This document shows positions 17,952-26,940 of a stretch of 64,000 nt of DNA, piece by piece. Below the pieces are notes generated by a model, which searched no databases, was not told the DNA's origin, and was given only the letters and a program-made list of their open reading frames with translations. Both the position numbers and the translations under genes were made by a program. How positions within the stretch are numbered: the first letter of the stretch is position 1; every line of letters begins with the position of its first letter. The stretch is from CAZIKB01 sp964539665 (GTDB lineage: Bacteria; Zhuqueibacterota; Zhuqueibacteria; Oceanimicrobiales; Oceanimicrobiaceae), in the NCBI GenBank assembly GCA_964539665.1, contig CAZIKB010000011.1, forward strand, positions 1-64,000. Reading direction: 5' to 3'.

Positions 17952-18512
17952 TTACAATTGCTCATGCGAATTTGATTTTTCCGTCAGCTGAAATTTCAGC
18001 CGTGCCAATTGACTCTGCAGACTTCCGTCGTAAACCTGTCCATCAACATTTACAATAATTCCACCAAGGATTGCCGCATCTGTTCTGTTGTTGATTTGAA
18101 CATCTCCACTATATGCATTGTCCAGAATCTTTTTTAAGTCAGACGTCAACTTTGAATCAAGGGGTACAGCCGTGATTGTTTCAGCATGGATTATTTTATT
18201 GAATTTATCGTAAAAAATTTTGAACTGCATTGCAATTGTAGGAAATAAAACTTCACGATTTTTATTCAAAAGCAATAGAATAAAATTAAAGAATACGGTT
18301 GAAACTCGATCCTGCAGTAGTTTCTCGATAGTGCTTATTTTATCTTTTTTGCTTATAGCCTGTGAGCTGAGCAATAGTCGCAGGTCGGGACTGGACCGAA
18401 GATTCTCATTAAATAATTCTATTTCCTGGTGAATGTTCGCAAGAATGCCGCGCTCTCTGGCTAATTCAAACAGTGCGCGTGCATATCTTTTTGAAAGTAC
18501 GTTTTCTTTCAA
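17952..18512 (-). CDS. atpH: ATP synthase F1 subunit delta
   Basis: Peripheral-stalk subunit linking b to alpha. At 186 residues it has the family's N-terminal domain (SKRYARALFELARERG) and the C-terminal GGIIVNVDGQVYDGSLQSQL segment. The start is TTG, overlapping the TGA stop of atpF by four bases behind GGAGG, which supports both the non-ATG start and translational coupling. Confidence 0.94.
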   Translation of the reverse strand: MKENVLSKRYARALFELARERGILANIHQEIELFNENLRSSPDLRLLLSSQAISKKDKISTIEKLLQDRVSTVFFNFILLLLNKNREVLFPTIAMQFKIFYDKFNKIIHAETITAVPLDSKLTSDLKKILDNAYSGDVQINNRTDAAILGGIIVNVDGQVYDGSLQSQLARLKFQLTEKSNSHEQL

Positions 18513-19003
18513 CTAACCTCCACCATTTTACCAAGTGAATCTTCAATTATATCCTTGTGGTCCGCTTGTGACAGAGTTTTACCTATCAACTTTGATGCTA
18601 TATAAATAGACAATTCTGCAGTCTGTTTGTTTATTTCCTCTACTGCTTTTTCTTTTTCTAAAGAAATTTCTTTTTTAGCCTTTTCGAGCATATTGGACGC
18701 TTCTGCCCGGGCTTTTTGAAGAATTTCGTCTTTGGTGGTTTCAGCAGTGTTCCGGCTTTTGGCTAAAAGCTCTTGTGCTTCTTTTTTAGCGGATTCCATG
18801 ATTTCCTGGTGCTTAACCATAGCCAACTCTGTTTCCTTTTGAGCGGCATCGGCTTTATCAAGAGAATCTTTTATTCTTTTTTCTCGATCATCAAGAGCCT
18901 GCAGAATAGGCGTCCAGGCCATTTTCTTTAAAATGAATAGTAAAAAAATAAATGTCAGTGCGGTCCAAAATATGGTGCCGGGTTCTGGATTAAGTAAATT
19001 CAT
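18509..19003 (-). CDS. atpF: ATP synthase Fo subunit b
   Basis: Peripheral-stalk subunit of 164 residues. One N-terminal membrane helix (about residues 8-27, FWTALTFIFLLFILKKMAW) precedes a long charged coiled coil, as in all b subunits. Only one b gene is present, so the stalk should be a b2 homodimer. It lies 24 bases after atpE and overlaps atpH. Confidence 0.95.
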   Translation of the reverse strand: MNLLNPEPGTIFWTALTFIFLLFILKKMAWTPILQALDDREKRIKDSLDKADAAQKETELAMVKHQEIMESAKKEAQELLAKSRNTAETTKDEILQKARAEASNMLEKAKKEISLEKEKAVEEINKQTAELSIYIASKLIGKTLSQADHKDIIEDSLGKMVEVS

Positions 19004-19027
19004 TATAGTATTTTTTTTGTAAATAAA

Positions 19028-19255
19028 CTATTTGACACTCAATAAAAAGCAAATAACTAATGCTAACAGAGCCACACCTTCAATCATAGCTGCTGTAATA
19101 ATCATCGCGCCACGGATATCTCCAGCGGCTTCGGGTTGTCTGGCAATTCCTTCCATAGCAGCGCTTGCTAATTTACTTACACCATACGCGCCTCCGATAA
19201 CGGAAACTGCTGCTCCAAAACCTGCAGCCAAAAATGCCATTGCTAAATCAGTCAT
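19028..19255 (-). CDS. atpE: ATP synthase Fo subunit c
   Basis: Proteolipid rotor subunit, 75 residues, two membrane helices joined by the polar loop ARQPEA. The ion-carrying glutamate lies in helix 2 in MIEGVALLAL. The residue after it is Gly rather than the Ser/Thr of sodium-binding rings, and the helix 1 Gln of those rings is not evident, so a proton-driven enzyme is the better reading. A strong AAGGAGG precedes the ATG, as expected for a subunit needed in many copies. Confidence 0.97.
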   Translation of the reverse strand: MTDLAMAFLAAGFGAAVSVIGGAYGVSKLASAAMEGIARQPEAAGDIRGAMIITAAMIEGVALLALVICFLLSVK

Positions 19256-19294
19256 GAATCCTCCTTACATTTAATGTTAAATTCAAATATATGT

Positions 19295-20107
19295 TTAATG
19301 ATCTTGGTGTACTGCCATACTAATAAAAACAGACGATAATATAGTAAAAATATATGCTTGAATCAGCGCGATTAAAATTTCAAGTAAACTTACAAAAAGC
19401 ATACCTCCTAAAGTGATGCTGCCCACTACCCAACTTTTAAAAGTAAAAATGATTAACAACAATGCAAAGATTACAACGTGCCCGGCAACCATATTTGCAA
19501 AAAGTCGAATCGCAAGCGCAAAGTGCTTGGTCATTAAACTAATGACTTCCACAGGAACCATAATTAACAGTAAAAGGGGAGGCAAGCCTGGAGGGATTAA
19601 TCCTTTGCAATAACCCCATAATCCATGGTTTTTAATTCCCGCGATCTGTACCATGCTAAAGGTCAGGAGTGCGAGTGTTGCGGTCACGCTGATATTACTA
19701 GTAGCTGTTGCGGCAAAGGGGACCAGCCCCATTAAATTGCAAATCAGAATAAAGAAGAAAGCAGTTAACAAATAGGGTGCATATTTACGACTGTGGCTGC
19801 CAAGGTATGGTCGCATCACTTCATCGTCAAGATAAACAATCAGAAACTCAAAAAAATTGGCGAGCCCACTCGGTACTAATTTAGGCCTCCTGAATAAGGC
19901 CGAGAGTGTTATAATTAAAATGGCGGAGGCAATCCACATCATAAGAATATGCTTGGTAATGGACAGGTCAAAACCAAAGAGCTGGATATCTATTAGTTTA
20001 TGATCTAAAATATGGCCCATGATAAAATCAGCGCCTAACTTTTCATGCTCACCGCTACTTTCTTTACCATCAATTATCGGAAATAACGTTCGGACCGATG
20101 TTGTCAT
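19295..20107 (-). CDS. atpB: ATP synthase Fo subunit a
   Basis: Membrane stator subunit of 270 residues with five or six predicted helices. The essential arginine is in FALAIRLFANMVAGH, and the upstream NLMGLVPF signature is intact. The N-terminal 55 residues are a soluble extension. It follows the atpI-like gene by five bases and has an ATG start. Confidence 0.96.
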   Translation of the reverse strand: MTTSVRTLFPIIDGKESSGEHEKLGADFIMGHILDHKLIDIQLFGFDLSITKHILMMWIASAILIITLSALFRRPKLVPSGLANFFEFLIVYLDDEVMRPYLGSHSRKYAPYLLTAFFFILICNLMGLVPFAATATSNISVTATLALLTFSMVQIAGIKNHGLWGYCKGLIPPGLPPLLLLIMVPVEVISLMTKHFALAIRLFANMVAGHVVIFALLLIIFTFKSWVVGSITLGGMLFVSLLEILIALIQAYIFTILSSVFISMAVHQDH

Positions 20108-20112
20108 TTTTA

Positions 20113-20505
20113 TTACGCTGCCTTCTTACTATTTAATTCTTTTTGAATTAATTTAATTTCAAAAAATTGTAATGTTAAATAAAAGCAAACAAGTGAAACA
20201 ATGAATCCTGTTAAAGGAACTTGAACAAACTTCCAAACAAAAAAAAGGGCGAGTACAAGAATAATAAATCTAAATCCCATACCGCCTAAAACCACAGCAA
20301 AAAATGTTTTCGTAGATTTTCTAAATGCCCATTTTATTGAAAAAAAAGCAAATAGTATATTAAACAAGCTGACTACGTACCCATAAACAACTCCCCAGAC
20401 TAATCGCGAGTCACCAAAATAACTTACAGGGATAAGCGAGACAACAAGTAACACAGAGGTGATGACACCTATCTGTAATAGAAATTTCAAATTTTCATTC
20501 ACCAT
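20113..20505 (-). CDS. AtpI-like membrane protein of the ATP synthase operon
   Basis: A 130-residue protein with four predicted membrane helices (starts about residues 10, 37, 68 and 93) and a short basic tail. Position and topology match the ATP synthase subunit I family, which helps assemble the c-ring or import magnesium. It overlaps the upstream atpZ-like gene by 11 bases and is five bases from atpB. Sequence conservation in this family is low, so the assignment rests mainly on context. Confidence 0.75.
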   Translation of the reverse strand: MVNENLKFLLQIGVITSVLLVVSLIPVSYFGDSRLVWGVVYGYVVSLFNILFAFFSIKWAFRKSTKTFFAVVLGGMGFRFIILVLALFFVWKFVQVPLTGFIVSLVCFYLTLQFFEIKLIQKELNSKKAA

Positions 20506-20740
20506 TTCTGTCCTTTGTCGACGATTTTGGGTAGACCGTTCTATAAATGGTTAGAAATCCAGAAGTCGCACCCAAGAATAGACCCAAGACAAGAAACAGG
20601 GGGATAGTATTCAATTTTGAATCGAGCCAGTATCCACCAGCCACCCCTAAAAATACAGCAATCGCAAATCGCAGCCCTAAATCCAGATATAGAGTTACCC
20701 CTTTATTACCTTTTTTAATATTCTTCGTGATTTCAGTCAA
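20495..20740 (-). CDS. atpZ: AtpZ/AtpI family protein
   Basis: An 81-residue protein with two membrane helices (about 22-42 and 47-68) and the GGYWLDSKLNTIPLF turn typical of AtpZ/AtpI proteins. It is the first gene of the ATP synthase operon. The start must be TTG at 20740, because a stop lies four codons upstream and there is no in-frame ATG or GTG before the conserved region. Confidence 0.8.
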   Translation of the reverse strand: MTEITKNIKKGNKGVTLYLDLGLRFAIAVFLGVAGGYWLDSKLNTIPLFLVLGLFLGATSGFLTIYRTVYPKSSTKDRNGE

Positions 20741-20761
20741 TCTATTTGGTTAAATAATTTC

Positions 20762-21190
20762 TTAAGATTCTCCCTTTTGCTCCAATATGGCTGAAACACT
20801 TTTGGCATAGTCCCTCTTTTGCTCAACAACACCAGTCCCAGCCATGGAACAATTTCCCTCAAAAACCGCACCTTCATCAATTACCAATTTTGAGGTTTTG
20901 AGCTCCCCATTAAACACAGAATTTGCTTCTAAAACTACCTTGCCGGCAGCGGTCAACTTTCCTCTTAATTTGCCCCCGATAATAGCATTTTGAACTGCAA
21001 TCTCTCCATCGATATCCCCTTCTTTCCCCACAACAAGTGAATCGCTTATAGTAATTTTACCTTTTATTTGACCGTCTACACGAAGCGTACTTTTGACTTT
21101 CAATGTGCCTTCAAACGAAGAGCCTTTTCCAATTATTGTATTCAAATTTCCACTAATGGTAAAATTGTCGCTATTTTTTTTTCCCAACAT
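20762..21190 (-). CDS. bactofilin
   Basis: Polymer-forming cytoskeletal protein of the bactofilin family: a right-handed beta-helix built from short Gly/Val/Ile repeats such as VDGQIKGKITISDSLVVGKEGDIDG (read as two turns). Bactofilins form filaments without nucleotide and recruit cell-wall or chromosome-segregation proteins. The open frame continues to 21202, but the ATG at 21190 follows a GAGGA and gives MLGKKNSDNF, so I choose it (142 residues). The neighbouring M23 peptidase (18-30 bases upstream) and parAB are recurrent bactofilin partners. Confidence 0.93.
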   Translation of the reverse strand: MLGKKNSDNFTISGNLNTIIGKGSSFEGTLKVKSTLRVDGQIKGKITISDSLVVGKEGDIDGEIAVQNAIIGGKLRGKLTAAGKVVLEANSVFNGELKTSKLVIDEGAVFEGNCSMAGTGVVEQKRDYAKSVSAILEQKGES

Positions 21191-21219
21191 TATTTTCCTC
21201 AATTAATAAATTTCAGTCA

Positions 21220-22107
21220 TCAGTTAGTAGAAATGTTTTTATTAAGAGCTAATATATATTCTTTTGGATCCACTGGTGCTCCATCTCTCCAAATCTCAAA
21301 ATGCAAATGTGGGCCAGAGCTATTGCCGGAAGATCCCAACAATGCAATTGGTTTCCCTTTATTAACATAACTTTTTTCAGGTTCGAGTAATCTTTGATTA
21401 TGTCCGTAATATGATAAAATTCCGCCTCCATGGTCTATAATTATCAGGTTGCCTAAATCAAATGTCCAATTTGCAAAAATAATGACACCTGCTCCCGCAG
21501 CTCGTATGATGGTACCTTTTTTAGCCACAATATCAATACCGGCATGTGTCTTGGGCATAAACCAACCATCTTTATGAAAATCTAAAGTTAGAAAGCCTTT
21601 TACTGGAAGCAAAGATGGAATGTTTTCAGCATATTTATGAAGTTTACTTTTTTTAGGTGAAAAGATCATTTTTTTTTGTACTTCTCTTAAACTTGCTTCC
21701 TTTTTACTTTCAGAAGCAACTGCAGGCACAATATTTTCTAAAAGTTTATTCTCTTCACGTTTTTCAATGTTTCCATTAGACGAAGCATGGATAATACTCT
21801 CAACTCCAAGCAGGCTTGTTATCTTTTTATAATTTGTCGCTAAATCATCTAACTGCTCTGCTAAACCAATCACCCTATTATTGTCTTCCTGAAGTTGGGT
21901 ATTATATATTGTTATACTATCATTGACAGCTAATAATTTTGCATATTTCCAATAAAAGATCCCACCCAGAATTACATGTACAATAAGTATTGCCCCAAGC
22001 ACATATAATCCTTTCACTACACTCGTTCTGATTCGAAAACTGTAAGGTTCAGCATTGTCTTCGGGTACTATTAATACGGAGATTTTATTTGAACGTCTTT
22101 TTTGCAT
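21220..22107 (-). CDS. membrane-anchored M23 (LytM) peptidase
   Basis: A 295-residue cell-wall endopeptidase. It has an N-terminal anchor helix (about residues 30-52), a coiled-coil stretch (75-115) and a C-terminal LytM domain (about 185-285). The metal ligands are present: KTHAGIDIV supplies His and Asp, and SGPHLHFEIW supplies the HxH pair. It is therefore likely an active zinc peptidase cutting peptidoglycan cross-links. The bactofilin gene follows directly; in other bacteria such pairs localise wall hydrolysis for cell shape. Confidence 0.92.
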   Translation of the reverse strand: MQKRRSNKISVLIVPEDNAEPYSFRIRTSVVKGLYVLGAILIVHVILGGIFYWKYAKLLAVNDSITIYNTQLQEDNNRVIGLAEQLDDLATNYKKITSLLGVESIIHASSNGNIEKREENKLLENIVPAVASESKKEASLREVQKKMIFSPKKSKLHKYAENIPSLLPVKGFLTLDFHKDGWFMPKTHAGIDIVAKKGTIIRAAGAGVIIFANWTFDLGNLIIIDHGGGILSYYGHNQRLLEPEKSYVNKGKPIALLGSSGNSSGPHLHFEIWRDGAPVDPKEYILALNKNISTN

Positions 22108-22234
22108 CGCTCATAAAACAATTATAAATCATATTTATCTAAATATATCTATAAAGTTGATATATGAAGAAAATGGCTTGCAATTTATATAAAATATTAT
22201 AAAAGATCAAGCTATTTCGCTATAATACAAAATC

Positions 22235-23098
22235 TTAAATTCTATCCATTAATTCGATTAATCTTTCAATATCAGCATTTGAATAATATTCAATTTCGAT
22301 TTTTCCACCACCGCCTTTTTTATTGTCAAAAATTTTGACCTGAGTACCCAAGATAGTTCTTAACTTGTCTTCCGTATCCCTGATAAATGGATTGACTTCC
22401 CGCCGAATCTCTTTCTTTGGCTTTGAAGGGTGTGTTTTGTTTTTGACAATGTTTTCGACCTGTCTGACCGAGTATTTATTTTTAATTATTTTTTTCCACA
22501 ATTCAATTTGGTCGTTTTTATTTGTCAACGCCAGCAAAGTTCTTGCATGTCCGGCCGTGATTTCCTCTTTAACCAGACTATCCTGAATAGTTTTCGGTAA
22601 CTTAAGAATTCGCAAAAAATTGGTAATCGTTGTACGATCTTTGCCAACTTTTTTCGAAACTTCTTCTTGTGTTAATTTGCATTTATTGATAAGCGACAGA
22701 TAGCCATTTGCTTCGTCAATCGGGTTTAAATTCTCGCGTTGAATGTTTTCGATGAGGGAGAGCTCAAGCATCTCTTCATCTGTGTTAACATCCAATATAA
22801 AGGCTGGAATGCTCTCCAATCCCAAATCACGAACTGCACGCAAACGACGCTCGCCAGCGATTAATTCGTAGCCAGAATTCACCTCTCTTACGGAAATCGG
22901 CTGAATAATGCCATTTTCCATAATGGATTGTTTTAACTCTTCTAAAGCAACTGGATCAAAAGATTCTCGAGGTTGAAATGGATTTGGTAAGACTTTTGAG
23001 ATTTCAACTTCATTTAAACGATTCGTTGTTCTTTCATCTTCATGTGAAATATCAGGGATGAGAGCGCCTAATCCTTTACCTAATCTTTTAACAGCCAT
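22235..23098 (-). CDS. parB: chromosome-partitioning protein ParB/Spo0J
   Basis: Centromere-binding CTP-dependent clamp, 287 residues. It shows the N-terminal ParB box with ENGIIQPISVRE and GERRLRAVRDLG, the helix-turn-helix TQEEVSKKVGKDRTTITNFL and a C-terminal dimerisation tail. It overlaps parA by 11 bases. It should load at parS sites; a parS-like sequence lies at 23535-23550 inside parA. Confidence 0.97.
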   Translation of the reverse strand: MAVKRLGKGLGALIPDISHEDERTTNRLNEVEISKVLPNPFQPRESFDPVALEELKQSIMENGIIQPISVREVNSGYELIAGERRLRAVRDLGLESIPAFILDVNTDEEMLELSLIENIQRENLNPIDEANGYLSLINKCKLTQEEVSKKVGKDRTTITNFLRILKLPKTIQDSLVKEEITAGHARTLLALTNKNDQIELWKKIIKNKYSVRQVENIVKNKTHPSKPKKEIRREVNPFIRDTEDKLRTILGTQVKIFDNKKGGGGKIEIEYYSNADIERLIELMDRI

Positions 23099-23852
23099 TA
23101 CTTAAGATTTCCTCAGCCAGATTCATATAGTTCTCCGAGCCTTTCGAGATTGCATCATAAAGGATAATTGGTTTACCATAACTTGGCGCTTCACTTAGTC
23201 GAACGTTGCGGTCAATTACTGTAGTAAATACTTTATTGTCAAAATATTTTCTCACATCTTCTGCAACCTGCCGGGATAGATTGAGACGGCTGTCGTACAT
23301 GGTTAAGAGCACCCCTTCAATGGCTAATCTTGAATTTAAATGTTTTTGAACGAGTCTAATCGTATTCAAAAGCTGGCCTAATCCTTCCAGCGCATAATAC
23401 TCGCACTGAATGGGTATTAATACTGAATCCGCGGCAGTTAAAGCATTTATGGTCAAAAGACCAAGCGAGGGTGGACAATCAATGAAAATGTAATCATACT
23501 CGTTTTTTAATTGCTGTAAAGCGTTGCTTAAAATTCTTTCACGTGAAATCGCATTGACGAGTTCAATTTCTGCGCCAGCTAACCGCACGGTAGATGGCAG
23601 GATATCTAAATATCCTAAACTACTCGATATGATGGCACTTTGAATATCCAGACTTTCGATGATTACTTCATAAATGCTTTTTTGTACTTTTTTTTGGTCA
23701 ATTCCTATTCCGCTCGTAGAATTCGCCTGAGGATCAATGTCAATAAGGAGTATCCGATGTTCTGCCACAGCTAAACAAGAAGATAGATTAACGGCAGTCG
23801 TTGTTTTTCCGACTCCGCCTTTCTGATTCGCAATAGTAATAATTCTGGACAT
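23088..23852 (-). CDS. parA: chromosome-partitioning ATPase ParA/Soj
   Basis: P-loop ATPase of the MinD/ParA superfamily, 254 residues. The deviant Walker A motif KGGVGKTTTAVNL is near residue 10, the A' motif LLIDIDPQAN near 38 and Walker B YIFIDCPPSLGL near 115. It drives ParB-parS complexes along the nucleoid. It forms an operon with parB, and a parS-like palindrome is embedded in its own coding sequence. Confidence 0.97.
   Translation of the reverse strand: MSRIITIANQKGGVGKTTTAVNLSSCLAVAEHRILLIDIDPQANSTSGIGIDQKKVQKSIYEVIIESLDIQSAIISSSLGYLDILPSTVRLAGAEIELVNAISRERILSNALQQLKNEYDYIFIDCPPSLGLLTINALTAADSVLIPIQCEYYALEGLGQLLNTIRLVQKHLNSRLAIEGVLLTMYDSRLNLSRQVAEDVRKYFDNKVFTTVIDRNVRLSEAPSYGKPIILYDAISKGSENYMNLAEEILSNGC
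23535..23550. promoter_or_regulatory. parS-like centromere site inside parA
   Basis: The sequence TCTTTCACGTGAAATC matches the consensus parS palindrome TGTTTCACGTGAAACA at 13 of 16 positions with an intact TTTCACGTGAAA core. It lies inside the parA coding region (codons for SRE). Bacillus also carries a parS inside its parAB locus, so position supports function. Binding is not shown. Confidence 0.6.
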
Positions 23853-23961
23853 TTATGCTCTGGAATTAATTTGGATAAATTTTTATTAATATAAAGTTTT
23901 AACTTGCCAAAATCAAGCTAAAATTTGGATCTGATTTTTTGATATTTTAATAATAATCTAT

Positions 23962-23990
23962 CTTTACTAAACTTTAAAAGTTAAGTAAAG
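23962..23990. other. inverted repeat between lptD and parA
   Basis: AT-rich arms of 13 bases (CTTTACTAAACTT and AAGTTAAGTAAAG) pair at 12 of 13 positions around a short loop. It could be a weak terminator after lptD or an operator ahead of parA; no T-run follows directly. Confidence 0.35.
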
Positions 23991-24038
23991 GCCTTAAATG
24001 GACACAGTTTAGGTTTATTAAAGTTGTAATCAATTGTC

Positions 24039-26738
24039 TTAAAACGGCCTACCAAACGAGGTTGTACCACCTCTATGTTCAATCTTAATACTCCGCAAGT
24101 GAGGAGCTTTTATATTAATTATAAAATAAAAAGATCCGCTGCCAGTTCCCGAAGGATTCCAGGAAAATCGTGCTTCCCAACAGTGTAAATCCCGATAAAA
24201 TGAAATTTGTTGATCAGCAATTTTCCGCCGTTCTATATCGTACCGAAGGCGGTAGCTGATGCGCCAATTTTTAGTCAATTGCACTTCTACATTTGAAAGG
24301 TCAATATAGGCCGTGCGTGTGGTTCTGACCGGAGTAGGTTTGTTTATGCTTAAGGAAAACGCGAGCGACGCACGCCAGGGAATTCCAGTGGCCGAAAACG
24401 GATTTTCCGGAGCAAACCGATCTTCAGGTTCGTTGTTTAATGATGATTGTTGCTGCCCGGTTTGATTGGGTGGTTCCGTTTGATTCCCTGAAGTGGAGGA
24501 AGCGGATTGACCCTCTTTATCTTTTTGCTTACTTTTTTGACTTCCACTCAGCGTCCATCTTGCATTGACAGAGAACCGTGTAAGTCTTAAAAATTTAAAT
24601 ATTCCTCTTTCGTTAAATAATAATTTATTGACTGGTCTGTTCGCTTCAATGTCATATTTATAGAAGCTGTGGGACATATTCATTGATACATTGAGATTTT
24701 TTTTAGGACTGGCCTGAAAGGTTGTGCTCAAATTACTCCATTTCAAACTGTCGGCGGCTAAATTATAGGAACCACCGAAATTCAAATTAAATAAATTGAC
24801 TTTCTTTTCTTTGTCTCCTTCACCCAGTTTCATCTGGAAAAGATTGCTCATTCTATAACCTAAGTTGTTTTGCTTTCCCCGGGAGGTCCCACTTCCAAAT
24901 CGATCTTTTTTATCTACCACCTTTCCTGAATCATCACGAATTGTTTGAAAATATCCCCAGGATGAACTGGAAAAATCAGGGCGATATGTAAAAGATAAGG
25001 ACGGGCTCATTTTATGGCGTATGGCTCTAACGGGGCCAATTTTCGGGTTAAAAGTACCATATAAATTTGTGCTGGCTGACGCTGAATAGTTAAACTGACG
25101 ACGAGCGGCAAAACCTTTTTTTTCAGAGGATTCGGTCCTTTTGGTTGAATCATTCCATGTAAAGGTTTGTGTTCGATCAAACCAATCTTCATCATATTTC
25201 ACATTCTGGCTTAAACTCAACCAGCCCAAAAGTTTTTTAGGATTGGTGAAATTCAAGCTGATATCGTGCTGGGCCCGGCGATCAATATTTGCATCGGGAT
25301 CGCCGGTACTGTCTTTTTGAACTGTATTGACGAAGTCCGCGCGGTAACTATATTTAATTTGGTTAAACCATTTCGGTTCAGCTTTCGAACGACCGGTTTT
25401 ATCTTTATTAAAAGGAATAATAGACGTCGTAGTCCGGTTCAACTGCAGTCTTGGAAGCCTTAAAGTCTCGCGGCCGGTTTCCAAATCTTTTTGCTGAGAT
25501 AGATTCAAAGTCAAACTATTTTTCCCCTCGCCCCATCTTTTTGTAAAAGTAGCATTTGAATTAAGCTGCCGGCTTAAACGCTGACTGCGATTGCTGCTAT
25601 AATCTTGATAGAAACTATTACTGTTTACGAAGGTACCGCTCACCGAAAAACGGGTATTGGGATCAATTTCCTGTGAATGATTAATTCTCAAATCCCATCT
25701 ACGTTGACCAGTGCCATCAATATTTTTACGCGTGTATGAGCCAGATACAGAGCCATTAAATTTGTATCTCAATTTATAATTCATGTGAGTTTTGAATAGT
25801 ACTCCCGTCTTTTCGAAAAAAGACATGGTAAGTCGCGCGTCAAAATAGTCATTGGTCGCCCAGTAATACCCCATATCTTCTAAAGCGCGGCCTTCGCGCT
25901 GGCTGGAGCCATATCGGGGAATGATAATACCTGATTGGCGTCCCGTCTCTTCAGTCGGGAAATAAGCAAACGGTAAAATAGCTAAAGGAATCTTGCCAAT
26001 ATAAAAAACCACTGGTTTGGCAATTATTCTTTCCCCGGTAATTATTTTCATTTTTTTACCGTTAAAATGAAAATGCGGCTCTTCATTTTCACAGGTGGAA
26101 TAGTTGCCGTCGCGTACAAAAATCACCTTTGGATCCATGAGTTTTACGGTTTCACCGAGATAATACCCGCCCTGCAACTTGGTTCTGCCGCGAATTATGC
26201 GCCCGCGTTCAGATTTGAAATTGAACTCCATTTTATCGCCTACCATTTCCTCCTTACCATCAGAAAATTCTGGCCTACCGCTATTTTTAACATCGCGAGA
26301 ATCGTTGTCTTCAATATCGGGGTTACTGGTCGTATCGGGCATGCTTTCAGCGACAATGGTATTTTTTTTCCATAGCACGGTTATTTTTCCGGCCTTTATG
26401 ATCATCTTTTTATATTTAACCGTCGCTTCTCCAATCAGGTAGGTAATATTATCTTCTATTTCATTAACAACAGATCGTGCAGAGTAAACAACTGCGGAGT
26501 CCAGACCACTATTTGCAATTTTTATGTCACCTTTTATCGTGGTATCAGTCGCAGCGCTCTGGAAGCTGGATTCAGGTTTATTTCTTTCTTTGCGTATTTT
26601 CGCACGACTGGAATCACTCAGAGCCCTGGAGTGGGAAGAGCTGTCTGGTGGGGTGATTTCCTGTGCACTTAGAAATACGGGGCCAATAAAACAAAAAATA
26701 AGTATGTGAAAAACGATCCCGGACAAAAACTTCATCAT
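24039..26738 (-). CDS. lptD: LptD-like outer-membrane LPS assembly protein
   Basis: Outer-membrane beta-barrel that inserts lipopolysaccharide. The product is about 899 residues with a signal peptide (residues 1-26). An OstA-like beta-jellyroll follows (about 75-250: NEIEDNITYLIGEATVKYKK, then a DKMEFNFKSERGRI region). From about 260 comes a long barrel of alternating aromatic strands ending in Phe, typical of porin-like proteins; the hallmark ILPFAYFPTEETGRQSG hinge is seen. The frame begins with TTG at 26750, but the ATG at 26738 directly precedes the signal peptide. A charged Ser/Gln-rich insertion lies near residues 760-790. It implies an LPS-bearing or related outer membrane; LptE and LptA are not in the window. 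Confidence 0.88.
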   Translation of the reverse strand: MMKFLSGIVFHILIFCFIGPVFLSAQEITPPDSSSHSRALSDSSRAKIRKERNKPESSFQSAATDTTIKGDIKIANSGLDSAVVYSARSVVNEIEDNITYLIGEATVKYKKMIIKAGKITVLWKKNTIVAESMPDTTSNPDIEDNDSRDVKNSGRPEFSDGKEEMVGDKMEFNFKSERGRIIRGRTKLQGGYYLGETVKLMDPKVIFVRDGNYSTCENEEPHFHFNGKKMKIITGERIIAKPVVFYIGKIPLAILPFAYFPTEETGRQSGIIIPRYGSSQREGRALEDMGYYWATNDYFDARLTMSFFEKTGVLFKTHMNYKLRYKFNGSVSGSYTRKNIDGTGQRRWDLRINHSQEIDPNTRFSVSGTFVNSNSFYQDYSSNRSQRLSRQLNSNATFTKRWGEGKNSLTLNLSQQKDLETGRETLRLPRLQLNRTTTSIIPFNKDKTGRSKAEPKWFNQIKYSYRADFVNTVQKDSTGDPDANIDRRAQHDISLNFTNPKKLLGWLSLSQNVKYDEDWFDRTQTFTWNDSTKRTESSEKKGFAARRQFNYSASASTNLYGTFNPKIGPVRAIRHKMSPSLSFTYRPDFSSSSWGYFQTIRDDSGKVVDKKDRFGSGTSRGKQNNLGYRMSNLFQMKLGEGDKEKKVNLFNLNFGGSYNLAADSLKWSNLSTTFQASPKKNLNVSMNMSHSFYKYDIEANRPVNKLLFNERGIFKFLRLTRFSVNARWTLSGSQKSKQKDKEGQSASSTSGNQTEPPNQTGQQQSSLNNEPEDRFAPENPFSATGIPWRASLAFSLSINKPTPVRTTRTAYIDLSNVEVQLTKNWRISYRLRYDIERRKIADQQISFYRDLHCWEARFSWNPSGTGSGSFYFIINIKAPHLRSIKIEHRGGTTSFGRPF

Positions 26739-26940
26739 GAAGACGACCAATTTTCAATAGATGTGGTTTCGGAAATATATTTATGTGTTAATTCTTTTAT
26801 AACCAAAAGTTTGGGTTTTGTTCCGAATAAAAGTAAAAAATCATTGATTATTGGTGTCATCCCTGTCTTCAGTGTTCTATTGATTGATAATACTATAAAT
26901 CTAATATTCACACCCTTTACAAGAGATGAATGCCTTCAGG

